Assembly: GCA_017433375.1 (NCBI GenBank)
Contig: JAFRHG010000015.1
Location: 1-49,264, forward strand
Length of the DNA: 49,264 bases
Direction: 5' to 3'
DNA from: Bacillota bacterium
GTDB lineage: Bacteria > Bacillota > Clostridia > Peptostreptococcales > Anaerovoracaceae
Both the position numbers and the translations under genes were made by a program. The notes beneath the pieces were generated by a model. The model searched no databases. It worked only from the letters and a program-made list of their open reading frames with translations, and was not told the origin of the DNA. This document shows, piece after piece, positions 19,701 through 29,429 of the stretch. Every line of letters begins with the position of its first letter. The first letter of the stretch is position 1.

Positions 19701-20447
19701 TCAGAAATCGATGATCGCCATCAGGTCCGCCGGCTTCAGGGAAGCGCCGCCGACCAGGGCTCCGTCGATCTCCTCCATGTTCATGATCTCACTGGCGTTT
19801 GCCGGTTTCACGCTGCCGCCGTACTGCAGGATCACCTCATCCGCCGTCTCCTCATCGTAGAGATCGATGAGGGTCTGCCGGATGAAGGCGCACATTTCTT
19901 CCGCCTGCTCGGGCGTCGCCGTCCGTCCTGTGCCGATGGCCCAGATGGGCTCGTAGGCGATGACAACCTTACGCATTTCTTCCGCGCTGATGCCCTCCAG
20001 ACCCTTCTCCAGCTGGCCTCTGACCACGTCGAAGAGCTGTCCGGCGTCCCTCTGCTCCAGGCTCTCGCCCACGCACATGATGGGCCGGATCGGGCCTTCC
20101 AGCAGTTTCTTCAGCTTCAGGTTGACCGTCTCATCGGTTTCCGCGAAGTACTGTCTCCGCTCTGAGTGGCCGACGATGCAGTAATCCACGCCGATCTCCT
20201 CGAGCATCTGTACGGAGATCTCCCCCGTATAGGCTCCGCTGTCGGCGAAGTGCACGTTCTGCGCCCCGACGCCGATGCCCGTTCCCCGGAAGGCTTCCAC
20301 CAGAACATCCAGATCGGTAAAGGGCGCGCAGATCGCTGCCCGCACGTCGGTTCCCTTGTAAAGGGCTTTGAAATTGTACGCGAAGCTGGCAGCTTCGGCC
20401 TTTGTTTTGAACATCTTCCAGTTCCCGGCTATAAAGGGTATTCTCAT
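19701..20447 (-). CDS. tpiA: Triose-phosphate isomerase
   Basis: A 248-residue TIM-barrel isomerase interconverting dihydroxyacetone phosphate and glyceraldehyde 3-phosphate. Catalytic residues are visible: Lys in AGNWKMFKT (residue 11), His in CIVGHSERRQYF (near 95) and Glu in VIAYEPIWAIGTG (near 166), with the phosphate loop YGGSVKPANA. The ATG directly abuts the pgk stop codon and its ribosome site GGAGGATAAATA lies within the pgk end, indicating coupling. Confidence 0.98.
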   Translation of the reverse strand: MRIPFIAGNWKMFKTKAEAASFAYNFKALYKGTDVRAAICAPFTDLDVLVEAFRGTGIGVGAQNVHFADSGAYTGEISVQMLEEIGVDYCIVGHSERRQYFAETDETVNLKLKKLLEGPIRPIMCVGESLEQRDAGQLFDVVRGQLEKGLEGISAEEMRKVVIAYEPIWAIGTGRTATPEQAEEMCAFIRQTLIDLYDEETADEVILQYGGSVKPANASEIMNMEEIDGALVGGASLKPADLMAIIDF

Positions 20448-21632
20448 TTATTTATCCTCCAGACAGGCGATACCGGGCAGTTCCTTGCCCTCCAGGAATT
20501 CCAGGGATGCTCCGCCGCCGGTGGAGATGTGGGTCATCTTGTCCGCGTAGCCGAACTGCTCCACAGCCGCCGCCGAATCGCCGCCGCCGATGACCGTTAC
20601 GGCATCGCTCTCCGCCAGAGCCTGGGCGATCGCCCTCGTTCCTTCCGCGAAGGACGGCATCTCGAAGACGCCGCAGGGGCCGTTCCAGACCACGGTCTTC
20701 GCCTGGGCAATGGCCTTTTTGTACAGGTCAATGGTCTTGGGGCCGATGTCCATGCCCATCATATCCGCAGGAATCTGATCCCGGTCGACCACGGTCTTCC
20801 GGCTGTCATTGGAAAACTCCGCCGCGCAGACCGTATCCACGGGCAGGAGCATTTCCACGCCCATGTCCTTCGCCTTGGCCATGAGATCCTTCGCCAGATC
20901 AATGCTCTCCTCGTCCAGGATGGACGTGCCGATCTCCAGGCCCATGGCCTTGAAGAAGGTGTAGCTCATGCCGCCGCCGATGATGATGGTGTTGACCTTT
21001 TTCATCAGGTTCTCGATCACCGGGATCTTGTCGCCGACCTTGGCGCCGCCCATGATGGCGACGAAGGGTCTTTCCGGATTGTCCAGGGCGTCGCCCAGGA
21101 ACTTCACTTCCTTCTCGATCAGGAATCCGGATACCGCCGGCATGTACTTCGCCAGTCCGGCCGTGGAGCAGTGTGCCCGGTGGGCCGTACCGAAAGCGTC
21201 GTTGACGAAGATCTCGCCCAGCTCAGCCAGCTGGCCGGTAAAGGGCTCCTCGTTCTTCGTCTCTTCCTTGCGGTAGCGGGTGTTTTCCAGCAGCATGACC
21301 TGTCCGGCAGGCAGCGCCTTTGCCGCGGCGGTCACCGCCTCATCGACGACCTGATCGGAGGCGACGAAGAGGACTTCCTGCCCAAGCAGCTCCCTCAGGC
21401 GGTCGGCCACCGGAAGCAGAGTGAACTCCGGCTTCGGCTCGCCCTTGGGTCTGCCCATATGGGACATGAGGATGACTTTCGCGTCATGCTCGATCAGATA
21501 CCGGATCGTCGGCAGAGCGGAGCGGATACGGATATCGTCGGTGATCTCGCCGTCCTTCATGGGGACGTTGAAATCGCAGCGGACCAGAACCCGTTTGCCT
21601 GACACATCAATATCTCTGACTGTTTTTTTCAT
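20448..21632 (-). CDS. pgk: Phosphoglycerate kinase
   Basis: A 394-residue two-domain kinase making ATP and 3-phosphoglycerate. N-terminal signature [18 protein letters not shown], substrate segment [10 protein letters not shown], and nucleotide-binding [12 protein letters not shown] and [18 protein letters not shown] near the C-terminus. It lies between gap (52 bp upstream) and tpiA (0 bp). Confidence 0.98.
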   Translation of the reverse strand: MKKTVRDIDVSGKRVLVRCDFNVPMKDGEITDDIRIRSALPTIRYLIEHDAKVILMSHMGRPKGEPKPEFTLLPVADRLRELLGQEVLFVASDQVVDEAVTAAAKALPAGQVMLLENTRYRKEETKNEEPFTGQLAELGEIFVNDAFGTAHRAHCSTAGLAKYMPAVSGFLIEKEVKFLGDALDNPERPFVAIMGGAKVGDKIPVIENLMKKVNTIIIGGGMSYTFFKAMGLEIGTSILDEESIDLAKDLMAKAKDMGVEMLLPVDTVCAAEFSNDSRKTVVDRDQIPADMMGMDIGPKTIDLYKKAIAQAKTVVWNGPCGVFEMPSFAEGTRAIAQALAESDAVTVIGGGDSAAAVEQFGYADKMTHISTGGGASLEFLEGKELPGIACLEDK

Positions 21633-21684
21633 CTTGATGACTCCTTTGACTGTTGAATATTCTCGAACTTCCCGTGGAAGCGGT

Positions 21685-22698
21685 TTACTTATGGTCTACG
21701 CTGTACATGTGGCGGATGAGCTCCATGACCTTCGTCGCATAGCCGTACTCGTTGTCATAGTAGGCGATCAGCTTGAAGAATTTGTCGTTGAGCGCAATGC
21801 CCATGGTGGCGTCGAAGATGGACGTGTTGGTGTCGCCCACGAAGTCGATGGTGACGCACTGATCTTCTACGTACTCCAGGATGCCCTTGAGTTCTCCCTC
21901 GGAAGCCTTCTTCATGGCCGCGTTGATCTCGTCCAGGGTGGTGGACTTCTTCAGCATGACGTTCAGGTCGACGACGGAAACGTCATTGGTCGGCACACGA
22001 TAGGCGAAGCCGGTCATCTTGCCCTTCAGGGAGGGGATGACCTTGGCCACGGCCTTGGCCGCGCCGGTGGTCGTCGGAATGATGCTGTTGAAGGCGGAAC
22101 GGCCGATTCTCCAGTCTTTCATGTTACGCTTGTCCACGGTGACCTGCTTGGATGTGGCCGCGTGAATGGTTGCCATGAGACCCTGCTCGATGCCGAAGTT
22201 GTCCTCCAGGACCTTGCACTGGGGTGCCAGGCAGTTGGTGGTGCAGGAGGCGTTGGACACAATGTTCATGTCCGAGGTGTATTTGTCCAGGTTAACGCCG
22301 CAGACGAAGGTGGGGGAATCATCCTTCGCGGGAGCGGTGATGATGACCTTCTTCGCGCCGGCGTCCAGATGAGGCTGCGCCTTCTCCGCCGTGTTGTACG
22401 CGCCCGTTCCTTCCACGATGTATTCCGCGCCGCATTCGCCCCACGGAATCATGGAAGGATTGGATTCACTGTATACGGGAACTTCTTTTCCGTCGATGAG
22501 CAGACCGCCCTCATAAGTTCCCAGTTCCTTCGGAAAACGTCCGAAGACCGAGTCGAACTTCAGCATATACACGAGATAATCCAGATCCGCGTTCCGGTAA
22601 TTGATTCCCGCGATCTCGATGTCCGGCATATCCATCGCCGTCCGTATTGCCAGTCTTGAAATACGACCAAATCCGCTGATTCCAACTTTAATAGCCAT
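21685..22698 (-). CDS. gap: Glyceraldehyde-3-phosphate dehydrogenase
   Basis: A 337-residue phosphorylating GAPDH. The catalytic Cys is in [12 protein letters not shown] (near 154) and the P-site in [11 protein letters not shown]. The N-terminus reads [11 protein letters not shown] instead of the usual VGINGFGRIGR. After beta-2, where NAD-specific enzymes have an Asp (AINDL), it has [11 protein letters not shown]. That Asp normally binds the NAD ribose, so cofactor preference may differ. It is first in the glycolytic block after rpoN and has a promoter candidate in the 103-bp gap. Ribosome site GGAGGGACATC. Confidence 0.96.
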   Translation of the reverse strand: MAIKVGISGFGRISRLAIRTAMDMPDIEIAGINYRNADLDYLVYMLKFDSVFGRFPKELGTYEGGLLIDGKEVPVYSESNPSMIPWGECGAEYIVEGTGAYNTAEKAQPHLDAGAKKVIITAPAKDDSPTFVCGVNLDKYTSDMNIVSNASCTTNCLAPQCKVLEDNFGIEQGLMATIHAATSKQVTVDKRNMKDWRIGRSAFNSIIPTTTGAAKAVAKVIPSLKGKMTGFAYRVPTNDVSVVDLNVMLKKSTTLDEINAAMKKASEGELKGILEYVEDQCVTIDFVGDTNTSIFDATMGIALNDKFFKLIAYYDNEYGYATKVMELIRHMYSVDHK

Positions 22699-22742
22699 GA
22701 TGTCCCTCCTGAAAAATGACCATTGAAATAATTAATTCTTTA

Positions 22743-22772
22743 TTTATATCGACCTGCCTGGGGCAGGATCAA
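22743..22772 (-). promoter_or_regulatory. gap promoter with an inverted repeat in the spacer
   Basis: Minus strand TTGATC (22767-22772), 18 bp, TATAAA (22743-22748). The spacer contains CCTGCC-CCA-GGCAGG, a perfect inverted repeat well placed to act as an operator. No cggR is present. Confidence 0.5.
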
Positions 22773-22801
22773 TATCTCCTCTGCCGGGCCCCCGCCGGGC
22801 C

Positions 22802-24193
22802 TCAGTACCGTCTCCTCTTCGACGAGGAGAGGATGCCCAGTTCGTCCCGGTACTTCGCCACGGTCCGCCGGGAAATGGTGAATCCCTTTTCGGCCAGCAT
22901 GCCGACCATGGCCTGGTCGCTGCAGGGCTTCTTCGGGTCCTCGCTGTCGACGATCTCCCGGATGTACTCCTTGATGCTCCGGGAGGAGACCCCTTCTCCC
23001 TGTCCGCCGGTGACACCGGCGGAGAAGAAGTGCTTCAGCTCGAAGATCCCCTGGCAGCACTGCAGGTACTTCCCGTTGATGGACCGGGAAACCGTGGATT
23101 CGTGCACGCCGATCCGCTCCGCCACGTCCCGGAGGGTCAGCGTCTTCATGTATTTGCTTCCGCGGTCGAAGAAGTCCCTCTGGAAATCGACGATCGCCTC
23201 CGCCACATTATATATCGTCTGTTTTCTCTGATCGATGCTGCGGATCAGCCAGAGGGCGGAATTCACCCGGTCCGACAGATACTCCGACAGCTGCTTGTCC
23301 TGATCCGCCTGACGCAGCAGACCCCGGTAATAGGAACTGACCTTCAGCCTGGGGGCGCTGGTGGAGTCGATCTCGATGGCATAGCCGTCCTCCGTCCTCT
23401 CCACGATGACGTCGGGGATGATGTACTTCGTCTCCCCGCCGCCGGCAAACTGCCGTCCCGGCTTGGGCTCCAGCGTCCGGATCACATCGCCCATCTGCTG
23501 CACCTCTTCCGGCGTGATGCCCATGGCCTTGGCGATGACGCCCAGCCGGTTGTCCGCCAGATCCGACAGATGCTCCCGGACGATGGTCTCCAGGGGTTCC
23601 GTCAGCAGGCCCACGCTCCTCAGCTGGATCAGCAGGCACTCCTGCAGATCGGAGGCGCCCACGCCGGAGGGATCCATCTTCTGGATGATCTCCACCGCCT
23701 GCTTTACCCGGTACTCCTTCGCCTGGACCGCCTCCGCGATCTCCGGGACCGTCAGGGTCATGTAGCCGTTCTCGTCCAGGGACTCGATGATGTACTTCCC
23801 GATGCGGTGCACCTCATCGCAGGGAGCCATGAACTGCAGCTGAAAGAGAAGGTGCTCCGGAAGGGTATCGCTGTCGGCAACGTAGCGCTCATAGAGATCC
23901 GTTTCCGGTTCCTTCTTCTCCGCCCACTGGCGGTAACTGATATCGTCGTAGGCGCTGTTGCGGATGTGCTCCTTCCAGTCCAGGGGCTCCGCCTCTTCCC
24001 GGGCGCGGGGCACCGGTTCCTCCTCGGGCATCTCCCGGTCCAGCACCGGATTGGCCAGCAGCTCCTCCTGCACATAGGCATCCAGCTCCTGGGTATTGAA
24101 CTGGAGGATCTTGATTGCCTGGATCAGTTCCGGCGTCATGACCAGTTTCTGCGTCTGTTCAATTGTCAGATCATATCCCAGTTTCAGGCTCAT
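22802..24193 (-). CDS. rpoN: RNA polymerase sigma-54 factor RpoN
   Basis: A 463-residue sigma-54. Region I is Gln/Leu-rich (LTIEQTQKLVMTPELIQAIK, residues 9-28), followed by an acidic region II, the core-binding region (MDPSGVGASDLQECLLIQL), the HTH around ERIGVHESTVSRSINGKYLQ and the RpoN box SRRTVAKYRDELGI near the C-terminus. It directs transcription from -24/-12 promoters and needs an AAA+ activator, one of which lies at 32069-34144. The start MSLKLGYD has GGAG at 7 nt; a GCAAAGGCAA motif copy lies just upstream. Placement of rpoN before gap is known from other clostridia. Confidence 0.97.
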   Translation of the reverse strand: MSLKLGYDLTIEQTQKLVMTPELIQAIKILQFNTQELDAYVQEELLANPVLDREMPEEEPVPRAREEAEPLDWKEHIRNSAYDDISYRQWAEKKEPETDLYERYVADSDTLPEHLLFQLQFMAPCDEVHRIGKYIIESLDENGYMTLTVPEIAEAVQAKEYRVKQAVEIIQKMDPSGVGASDLQECLLIQLRSVGLLTEPLETIVREHLSDLADNRLGVIAKAMGITPEEVQQMGDVIRTLEPKPGRQFAGGGETKYIIPDVIVERTEDGYAIEIDSTSAPRLKVSSYYRGLLRQADQDKQLSEYLSDRVNSALWLIRSIDQRKQTIYNVAEAIVDFQRDFFDRGSKYMKTLTLRDVAERIGVHESTVSRSINGKYLQCCQGIFELKHFFSAGVTGGQGEGVSSRSIKEYIREIVDSEDPKKPCSDQAMVGMLAEKGFTISRRTVAKYRDELGILSSSKRRRY

Positions 24194-24209
24194 GAACGTT
24201 CTCCGGTCT

Positions 24210-24219
24210 GCAAAGGCAA
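24210..24219 (+). repeat. GCAAAGGCAA motif copy
   Basis: Exact copy, followed by C, in the rpoN leader, a few bases upstream of the GGAG ribosome site and antisense to the gene. Confidence 0.85.
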
Positions 24220-24305
24220 CTAAATGATCCCGCACATACTCATTGTACCACATTTACCCTGCCGACGGGGAATTCATTTGCCCGGATTCCCCATTTCGGA
24301 GAAGG

Positions 24306-24355
24306 AAAAAAGCAGCGTGACCCGCTCCCTCAGGGGAACGGATTCACGCTGCTTT
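24306..24355 (-). terminator. Terminator of the kam operon
   Basis: AAAGCAGCGTGA pairs perfectly with TCACGCTGCTTT (24309-24320 and 24344-24355) across a 23-base loop. The minus strand continues as six T. It separates kamE from rpoN. Confidence 0.85.
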
Positions 24356-24386
24356 CGCCGTTTAATTCACAGGCATCCGGAAGGCC

Positions 24387-25163
24387 TTATACCATGCCCC
24401 GGTTGACGATCTCCGTCAGCACGAAGGAGGCCACGTCCTCGGCATACTTATGCGGGCCGAAGCCGGCATCGTAGCCCAGTTCCTGAGCCAGTTCGTGGGA
24501 AATACGGGGGCCGCCGCAGACCAGGATCACCTTGTCCCGCATGCCTTCCGCTTCCAGAAGCTCGACCATGTTGGTCAGGTTCTGGATGTGGATGTCCTTC
24601 TGGGTGACCGTCTGGGAAACCAGGATCGCGTCCGCGTGGACTTCCTTCGCCTTGGCGATCAGCACCTCGTTGGGCACCTGGGATCCCATGTTGTAGGCCT
24701 CTACGCCTTCGAAACGCTCCAGGCCGAAATGGCCGTGGAAGCCCTTCATGTTCATGATGGCGTCAATGCCGACGGTGTGGGCGTCCGTACCGGTGGACGC
24801 GCCGACCATGACGACCGGACGGCGGATGTTTTCCTTAATATATTCCGCACACTCCAGACGGTCCATAACATCGACTTCCACCTTGGCCACCTTGATCGTC
24901 GTGTAGTCCACGGTGTGCTGGCACTTGCCGTAGACCACGAAGAAGGTGTACCCTTCCGTCATGCTCTTGGAATAAACCACGTTGGGCTCATCCAGTCCCA
25001 TCTGCTTCGCCAGAAGTCTGGCCGCTTCATCCGCCTCATCACCGTAGGGCACGGGCAGAGTGAAGGCGACTTCCGTCATGCCATCGTTCAGTGTATCGCC
25101 GTAAGGCTTGACCTTGGTCAGGTCAACCTGCGCAACCGCAGTGTTCGCACATTGTTCTGCCAT
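24387..25163 (-). CDS. kamE: Lysine 5,6-aminomutase, beta subunit
   Basis: The 258-residue B12-binding subunit of D-lysine/beta-lysine 5,6-aminomutase. With KamD it moves the terminal amino group of beta-lysine, yielding 3,5-diaminohexanoate. The cobalamin motif DxHxxG is DAHTVG (127-132, ligand His129). Lys140 in MNMKGFHGHFGLER corresponds to the lysine that binds PLP in the well-studied clostridial enzyme. The N-terminal dimerisation region precedes the Rossmann B12 domain. The start overlaps the kamD stop by one base, so the subunits are translationally coupled. Last gene of the operon. Confidence 0.97.
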   Translation of the reverse strand: MAEQCANTAVAQVDLTKVKPYGDTLNDGMTEVAFTLPVPYGDEADEAARLLAKQMGLDEPNVVYSKSMTEGYTFFVVYGKCQHTVDYTTIKVAKVEVDVMDRLECAEYIKENIRRPVVMVGASTGTDAHTVGIDAIMNMKGFHGHFGLERFEGVEAYNMGSQVPNEVLIAKAKEVHADAILVSQTVTQKDIHIQNLTNMVELLEAEGMRDKVILVCGGPRISHELAQELGYDAGFGPHKYAEDVASFVLTEIVNRGMV

Positions 25164-26719
25164 TATTCTGCACCTCCTAACATGAGCGGAATGAACGGAT
25201 TGAAGTATTCATCGTCCTTCACGCAGACGCCTTCCAGACCTTTTCCTCCATCACGGGGACGCTTGACGCCGCCGAACTTGCCCTGCTCGATGGTGGAGAA
25301 CAGGCCTTCCTCGACGATTTCCGCCAGCAGCGCATCCGCCTTGTCCAGGACTTCCTGGGCACGGCTCTGGATGATTCCGCCTTCCTTATAATATACTTCG
25401 GAGCCGAGATCTCTCATGTTGTTGAAGATGTACTGCGCATTTTCAATGGAGAGATAACGGTCATGCATGTGGGGCGTGTGGATCGCCTCGGTCAGCATAC
25501 CCAGCAGCTGCAGGGACTGTCCGGACCAGATGGCGATCATGTTGAACAGCGCGTCCTGAACGTTGCCTTTGAAAATGTTGCCGGTCATGTACTTGGTCGG
25601 CGGCATGTACTTCAGCGGCGCGTTGGGGAAGATCTCCCTGGCCATGATGGCCTGGGACAGCTCGTAGAGGAATCCGTTCTCAATGTCCGGATCCATCTCG
25701 AAAGCGTGGCCGAGACCCATCTGCTCTTCCTTGACGTTGGCCAGTACCGCGAACTGCTCGTTGATCAGCTGGGAGGCCAGCACGGTGTGCGCGTTCTCGT
25801 AGGCGTCGTCCGTGGTCAGGTAGTTGTCCTCGCCGGAGTTGAAGATAATGTCGCAGTATCCGATGATGACACGGGAGAAGAACTGGTCGACCAGCGTTCT
25901 CTGCATGTTGATGTCTCTGAACAGGATTCCGTAGATCGCGTCATTGAGCATGACGTCCAGACGCTCGATGGCGCCCATGGCGGCGATCTCCGGCATGCAC
26001 ATTCCGGAGGAATAGTTGCACAGGCGGATGTAGCGGCCGACTTCCTCGCCGACCTCGTCCAGCGCCTTTCTCATGATCCGGAAGTTTTCCTGCGTCGCGT
26101 AGGTTCCGCCGAAACCTTCCGTCGTCGGTCCGTAGGGAACGTAGTCCAGCAGGGACTGGGCCGTCGTACGGATGACCGCGATAATGTCCGCGCCCTGGCG
26201 TGCGGCCGCCTGGGCCTGCACCACGTCTTCGTAGATGTTTCCGGTCGCTACGATGACGTACAGATAGGGGCGCTTGCCCTCGCCGATGGTGGCCAGGTAC
26301 TCGTTTCTCTTTTCCGTCTGCTTGCGGATCCGCGCCAGCGCGTCGTGCACCAGCGGCATGATCTTCTCTTCCGCTTCCTTGGCGGGAGCCATCTCCAGTT
26401 TGGTAATGTCCATCTCGCCTCTGCCGACAGCTTCCGCGATTTCCTGGGGAGTCTTACCCGTCTGAATCATGGCGTTGCCCATCCAGTAGGCGATGCCGCG
26501 GGGCAGTCCGCCTGCCTTCAGCAGCTGATCCACAACGACGTTCGGCAGCGGCTCATCGAACTCGTCCACACCGTCGACGCCCAGCAGACGGAGGACCGTT
26601 CTCTCCGTACTGACCGTGGTGTGCCTGTCGATGAATTCCTGCATGCTCTGCGCGATTTTCGCCGCGCTGGAGCGGGCATGATCCACCTTCGCCGGATCCA
26701 GGTTCAGTTTACTTTTCAT
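25163..26719 (-). CDS. kamD: Lysine 5,6-aminomutase, alpha subunit
   Basis: The 518-residue catalytic alpha subunit of lysine 5,6-aminomutase (adenosylcobalamin and PLP dependent), with a TIM-barrel core. It is full length and closely family-like: MKSKLNLDPAKVDHARSSAA at the start, YGPTTEGFGGTYATQENFRI and YSSGMCMPEIAAMGAIERLD within the barrel. With KamE it converts L-beta-lysine to 3,5-diaminohexanoate, the second step of anaerobic lysine fermentation. It follows kamC by 12 bp. Confidence 0.97.
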   Translation of the reverse strand: MKSKLNLDPAKVDHARSSAAKIAQSMQEFIDRHTTVSTERTVLRLLGVDGVDEFDEPLPNVVVDQLLKAGGLPRGIAYWMGNAMIQTGKTPQEIAEAVGRGEMDITKLEMAPAKEAEEKIMPLVHDALARIRKQTEKRNEYLATIGEGKRPYLYVIVATGNIYEDVVQAQAAARQGADIIAVIRTTAQSLLDYVPYGPTTEGFGGTYATQENFRIMRKALDEVGEEVGRYIRLCNYSSGMCMPEIAAMGAIERLDVMLNDAIYGILFRDINMQRTLVDQFFSRVIIGYCDIIFNSGEDNYLTTDDAYENAHTVLASQLINEQFAVLANVKEEQMGLGHAFEMDPDIENGFLYELSQAIMAREIFPNAPLKYMPPTKYMTGNIFKGNVQDALFNMIAIWSGQSLQLLGMLTEAIHTPHMHDRYLSIENAQYIFNNMRDLGSEVYYKEGGIIQSRAQEVLDKADALLAEIVEEGLFSTIEQGKFGGVKRPRDGGKGLEGVCVKDDEYFNPFIPLMLGGAE

Positions 26720-26731
26720 CCTTTTTCTCCT

Positions 26732-28363
26732 TTACGTTAAATACTCCTTCGCTCTGTCTATAATGTCGCTTCCTATGCCCAGCATCTGTGCGATATGAAG
26801 CGCATCCCGCGGGACATTGTCCCCGCCGCCTGCCGGACGCAGACGGTAGTTCATATGCCTGCGGATCACGTCGATCCTGCCCCTGGCATCGGCTGCCTTG
26901 AGCTGTGTATCCAGCTGGGAGAAATCCGCGTCCGCAAGTCCGGTAACCTGCAGTTTCACGATATCCTCCTCCGCCGGGCCCAGCTCGTAGTGGGTGGTCA
27001 TCAGCGTAATATAGGCTTTGGTTTTCAGGTGATCGATGATGCTTCTGGTCAGGGCCAGTCCCTCGGAAGGGTTGGTTCCGCCGGCGATCTCATCGATCAG
27101 CAGCAGGGCGCGCGGCTGGCTTTCGTCCAGCATCCGCTTCAGCTCTTCCATCTCGCTGCCGAAGCTGGACAGCCCCCGCTCCACGGACTGACTGTCGCCA
27201 ATCAGGATCCGTACGCTGCTGGAAAGGCCGATCCTGGCCGAGTCGCAGGGAACCGGCATACCGTACTGGGCCATGAGGGGCACCAGTCCGGACAGCTTCA
27301 GGGAGATAGTCTTGCCTCCCATGTTGGCTCCCGTGATGCAGGTGACGCCGTCGGACAGGCCGATGGAGATGGGGCAGTATTCGCTGCCGTCCTTCTTCAG
27401 GATCTCCTCCACCTGCAGATGCCGGCCGTTCTCGAACTCGACCACGTGGTCCGTGACGATCTCGGGAACCGTACACCTGTGCTTCTGCGCGTACTCCGCC
27501 TTGGCGACGGCCAGATCCAGGGCGCCGATCCTCCGGCAGTTTTCCTGAATCATCTTGCCGTGCCCGGCCACATGTGCCGTCAACCGGCGCCGCACGCGGA
27601 ATTCCTCCTGCTCGATTTCCTCTTCCAGATCGTTGAGCTCCCGCAGGATCCGATCCGTCGATTCATCGGCGGCCAGCTGCCAGGTGACGGACATATAGTC
27701 TTCCGCCGACTTTTCCAGGCCGGCGATATTCTCTATCATTTTTATACGGTCACGGTCCGCCTTGCTGACCCGGATGTCAAACTTCGGGGTCAGGGCGATG
27801 CCGTGTTCTTTTTTGAGCTGGGCTGCCTTCTCCTTGCGGAGTTTCCTTCCCTGCCGCTCCGCCTCCTTCTTCCTCTGCCGCAGTTCGGCCAGCTGTTCCG
27901 AGAAACTGTCGTAAATGTAGAACGTGCTGATCCGCCCGCCGTCTGGGTCGAGAATGTCCAGGAGTCTGGTCAGGTCGTCCGGGACAAAGGCCGGGGGGAA
28001 GTGCTCCGTCTCGTTCATCCTGCGGAGCTTCTCCATCTGCAAAAGCAATATTTTCAGCTCAAACAATTCCACGGTGGTCAGGGTGCTGTCCTTGCTTTTT
28101 TCCACGGTCAGCGTGTTGTCCTTGACCAGCATGAGAATCTCTTTGAGTTCGCCGGTCCGGGACGAATCCCGGCCGATGATCTCGCGGATTTCTTCGATCC
28201 GGTCCAGCTCCTCCCGCAGTTCCTCCTCCTGCCCCGGCAGGAAAGGACGGAATCCGCGCAGAAGCCTGGTGCCGTATGGAGTCAGGATGTTCAGGGAAGC
28301 AAAGACGTGTTCCAGTCCCGTTTCCCTTCTCACCTTTTCCGTTGCCAGTTCGTTCTGCTTCAC
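26732..28363 (-). CDS. kamC: KamC, MutS-like ATPase, aminomutase reactivase component
   Basis: A 543-residue protein related to the core and ATPase domains of MutS, without the mismatch-recognition domain. Walker A is GANMGGKT (near 350), followed by the Q-loop area and Walker B ALLLIDEIAGGTNPSEG, then MTTHYELG. A coiled-coil region (about 130-300) is rich in Lys, Arg and Glu. In lysine-fermenting bacteria this gene always accompanies kamB, kamD and kamE and is annotated as part of the system that reactivates 5,6-aminomutase after cobalamin damage. It starts 4 bp after the kamB stop. One GCAAAAGCAA variant lies inside at 28039-28048. Confidence 0.88.
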   Translation of the reverse strand: MKQNELATEKVRRETGLEHVFASLNILTPYGTRLLRGFRPFLPGQEEELREELDRIEEIREIIGRDSSRTGELKEILMLVKDNTLTVEKSKDSTLTTVELFELKILLLQMEKLRRMNETEHFPPAFVPDDLTRLLDILDPDGGRISTFYIYDSFSEQLAELRQRKKEAERQGRKLRKEKAAQLKKEHGIALTPKFDIRVSKADRDRIKMIENIAGLEKSAEDYMSVTWQLAADESTDRILRELNDLEEEIEQEEFRVRRRLTAHVAGHGKMIQENCRRIGALDLAVAKAEYAQKHRCTVPEIVTDHVVEFENGRHLQVEEILKKDGSEYCPISIGLSDGVTCITGANMGGKTISLKLSGLVPLMAQYGMPVPCDSARIGLSSSVRILIGDSQSVERGLSSFGSEMEELKRMLDESQPRALLLIDEIAGGTNPSEGLALTRSIIDHLKTKAYITLMTTHYELGPAEEDIVKLQVTGLADADFSQLDTQLKAADARGRIDVIRRHMNYRLRPAGGGDNVPRDALHIAQMLGIGSDIIDRAKEYLT

Positions 28364-28367
28364 TTCG

Positions 28368-29378
28368 TTACTCCATAACGTCGATGACGGGGATCTCCGG
28401 AACCGCTCTCTGCATGGCCGCGATCAGTTCCTGCTGATCGAAGCGGTAGCCCAGCGGCGCCGTGGGGTTGACGGTGATGGCCGCCACGTTGATCCCGTCC
28501 AGCACCCGGATATCCAGGCCCCGGTTCCTCAGCTTCCGCCAGAGGGGCGCGGGGAAGAATATTCTGGTCGCATCCCGCAGGATAAAAGTTGCCTGCCTCA
28601 GCTTCCGGGGATCGATCCCCTCGATGGATCCGGGGGTGAAGGCGCCGGGAAGGAAGATGTGGCTGACGGAGTCGTCGATCTTCGCCGCCAGCAGTTTCCC
28701 CGCTCCCAGGCCGGTGCGGATGTCCATGACCTCCGCCTTGCCGTCCCGGATCAGGAGGATCCGGTCGCTGTCCCGGTACTCTTCCACGGCCTGCCTGGCC
28801 GGTCCTTCATCCAGTTCCGGAAGGCTGTAGACATCTACCGTGTGAGCGGTCTCCTCCACGACGCTGCTCATCTTTCTCGACAGGACGGCGCCTGTGGACA
28901 GGATGATCGCGTCGGATGTCTCCGGAGCCGCGATGGATTTGCGGTCGATGGCGCCGTCGATCAGAATGACTTCGGCGCCATATCCCAGCATCTTCTCGCA
29001 AAGGGTCTCGTGCTGCGCGTTGATGACCGGTCCGGCCACCTGCACATACCCCGAGGCGGCGACCCTGCAGATCAGGATGGGGCCCAGGGAACTGCCGTAA
29101 TCGGTTCTCTCCAGGATCTCCAGTCCCGCTTCCGCCAGGTCATAGAGCTGCACCGGCACGGATACGAGCGTATCCTCTTCCAGGTAGATGCTCGGCTTTT
29201 CCGTCCCCGTTACCAGGTCCGTCCGTTCGCCGTCGCGTCCGGTGGAGGTGACGCCGCAGATCATGCCCTCGTCCATGGCCTCTTCCAGAAGATAGTTCAA
29301 TGTAGTGGTCTTGCCGGCGTTTTTCGCCATGCCCACGATCGCTATTCTCCTGTACTTTTCTGCCAATTCCCGAAGCAT
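28368..29378 (-). CDS. kamB: KamB, aminomutase reactivase component
   Basis: A 336-residue protein with an N-terminal P-loop GMAKNAGKTTT (about residues 16-26). It is otherwise known only from lysine-fermentation operons, where it is named KamB and paired with the MutS-like KamC as reactivase of lysine 5,6-aminomutase. The mechanism is not well established. The start MLRELAEKY is chosen because GGGAGG lies 4 nt before it; the longer in-frame version lacks a ribosome site. It lies between kamA and kamC with gaps of 51 and 4 bp. Confidence 0.85.
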   Translation of the reverse strand: MLRELAEKYRRIAIVGMAKNAGKTTTLNYLLEEAMDEGMICGVTSTGRDGERTDLVTGTEKPSIYLEEDTLVSVPVQLYDLAEAGLEILERTDYGSSLGPILICRVAASGYVQVAGPVINAQHETLCEKMLGYGAEVILIDGAIDRKSIAAPETSDAIILSTGAVLSRKMSSVVEETAHTVDVYSLPELDEGPARQAVEEYRDSDRILLIRDGKAEVMDIRTGLGAGKLLAAKIDDSVSHIFLPGAFTPGSIEGIDPRKLRQATFILRDATRIFFPAPLWRKLRNRGLDIRVLDGINVAAITVNPTAPLGYRFDQQELIAAMQRAVPEIPVIDVME

Positions 29379-29412
29379 TGATCCTCCCAGCCGGTGCAGT
29401 CCGATCCGCAAA

Positions 29413-29422
29413 TTGCCTTTGC
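29413..29422 (-). repeat. GCAAAGGCAA motif copy
   Basis: Exact copy in the 51-bp gap between kamA and kamB, sense to the operon, followed by T. Confidence 0.85.
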
Positions 29423-29429
29423 GAAAAAC

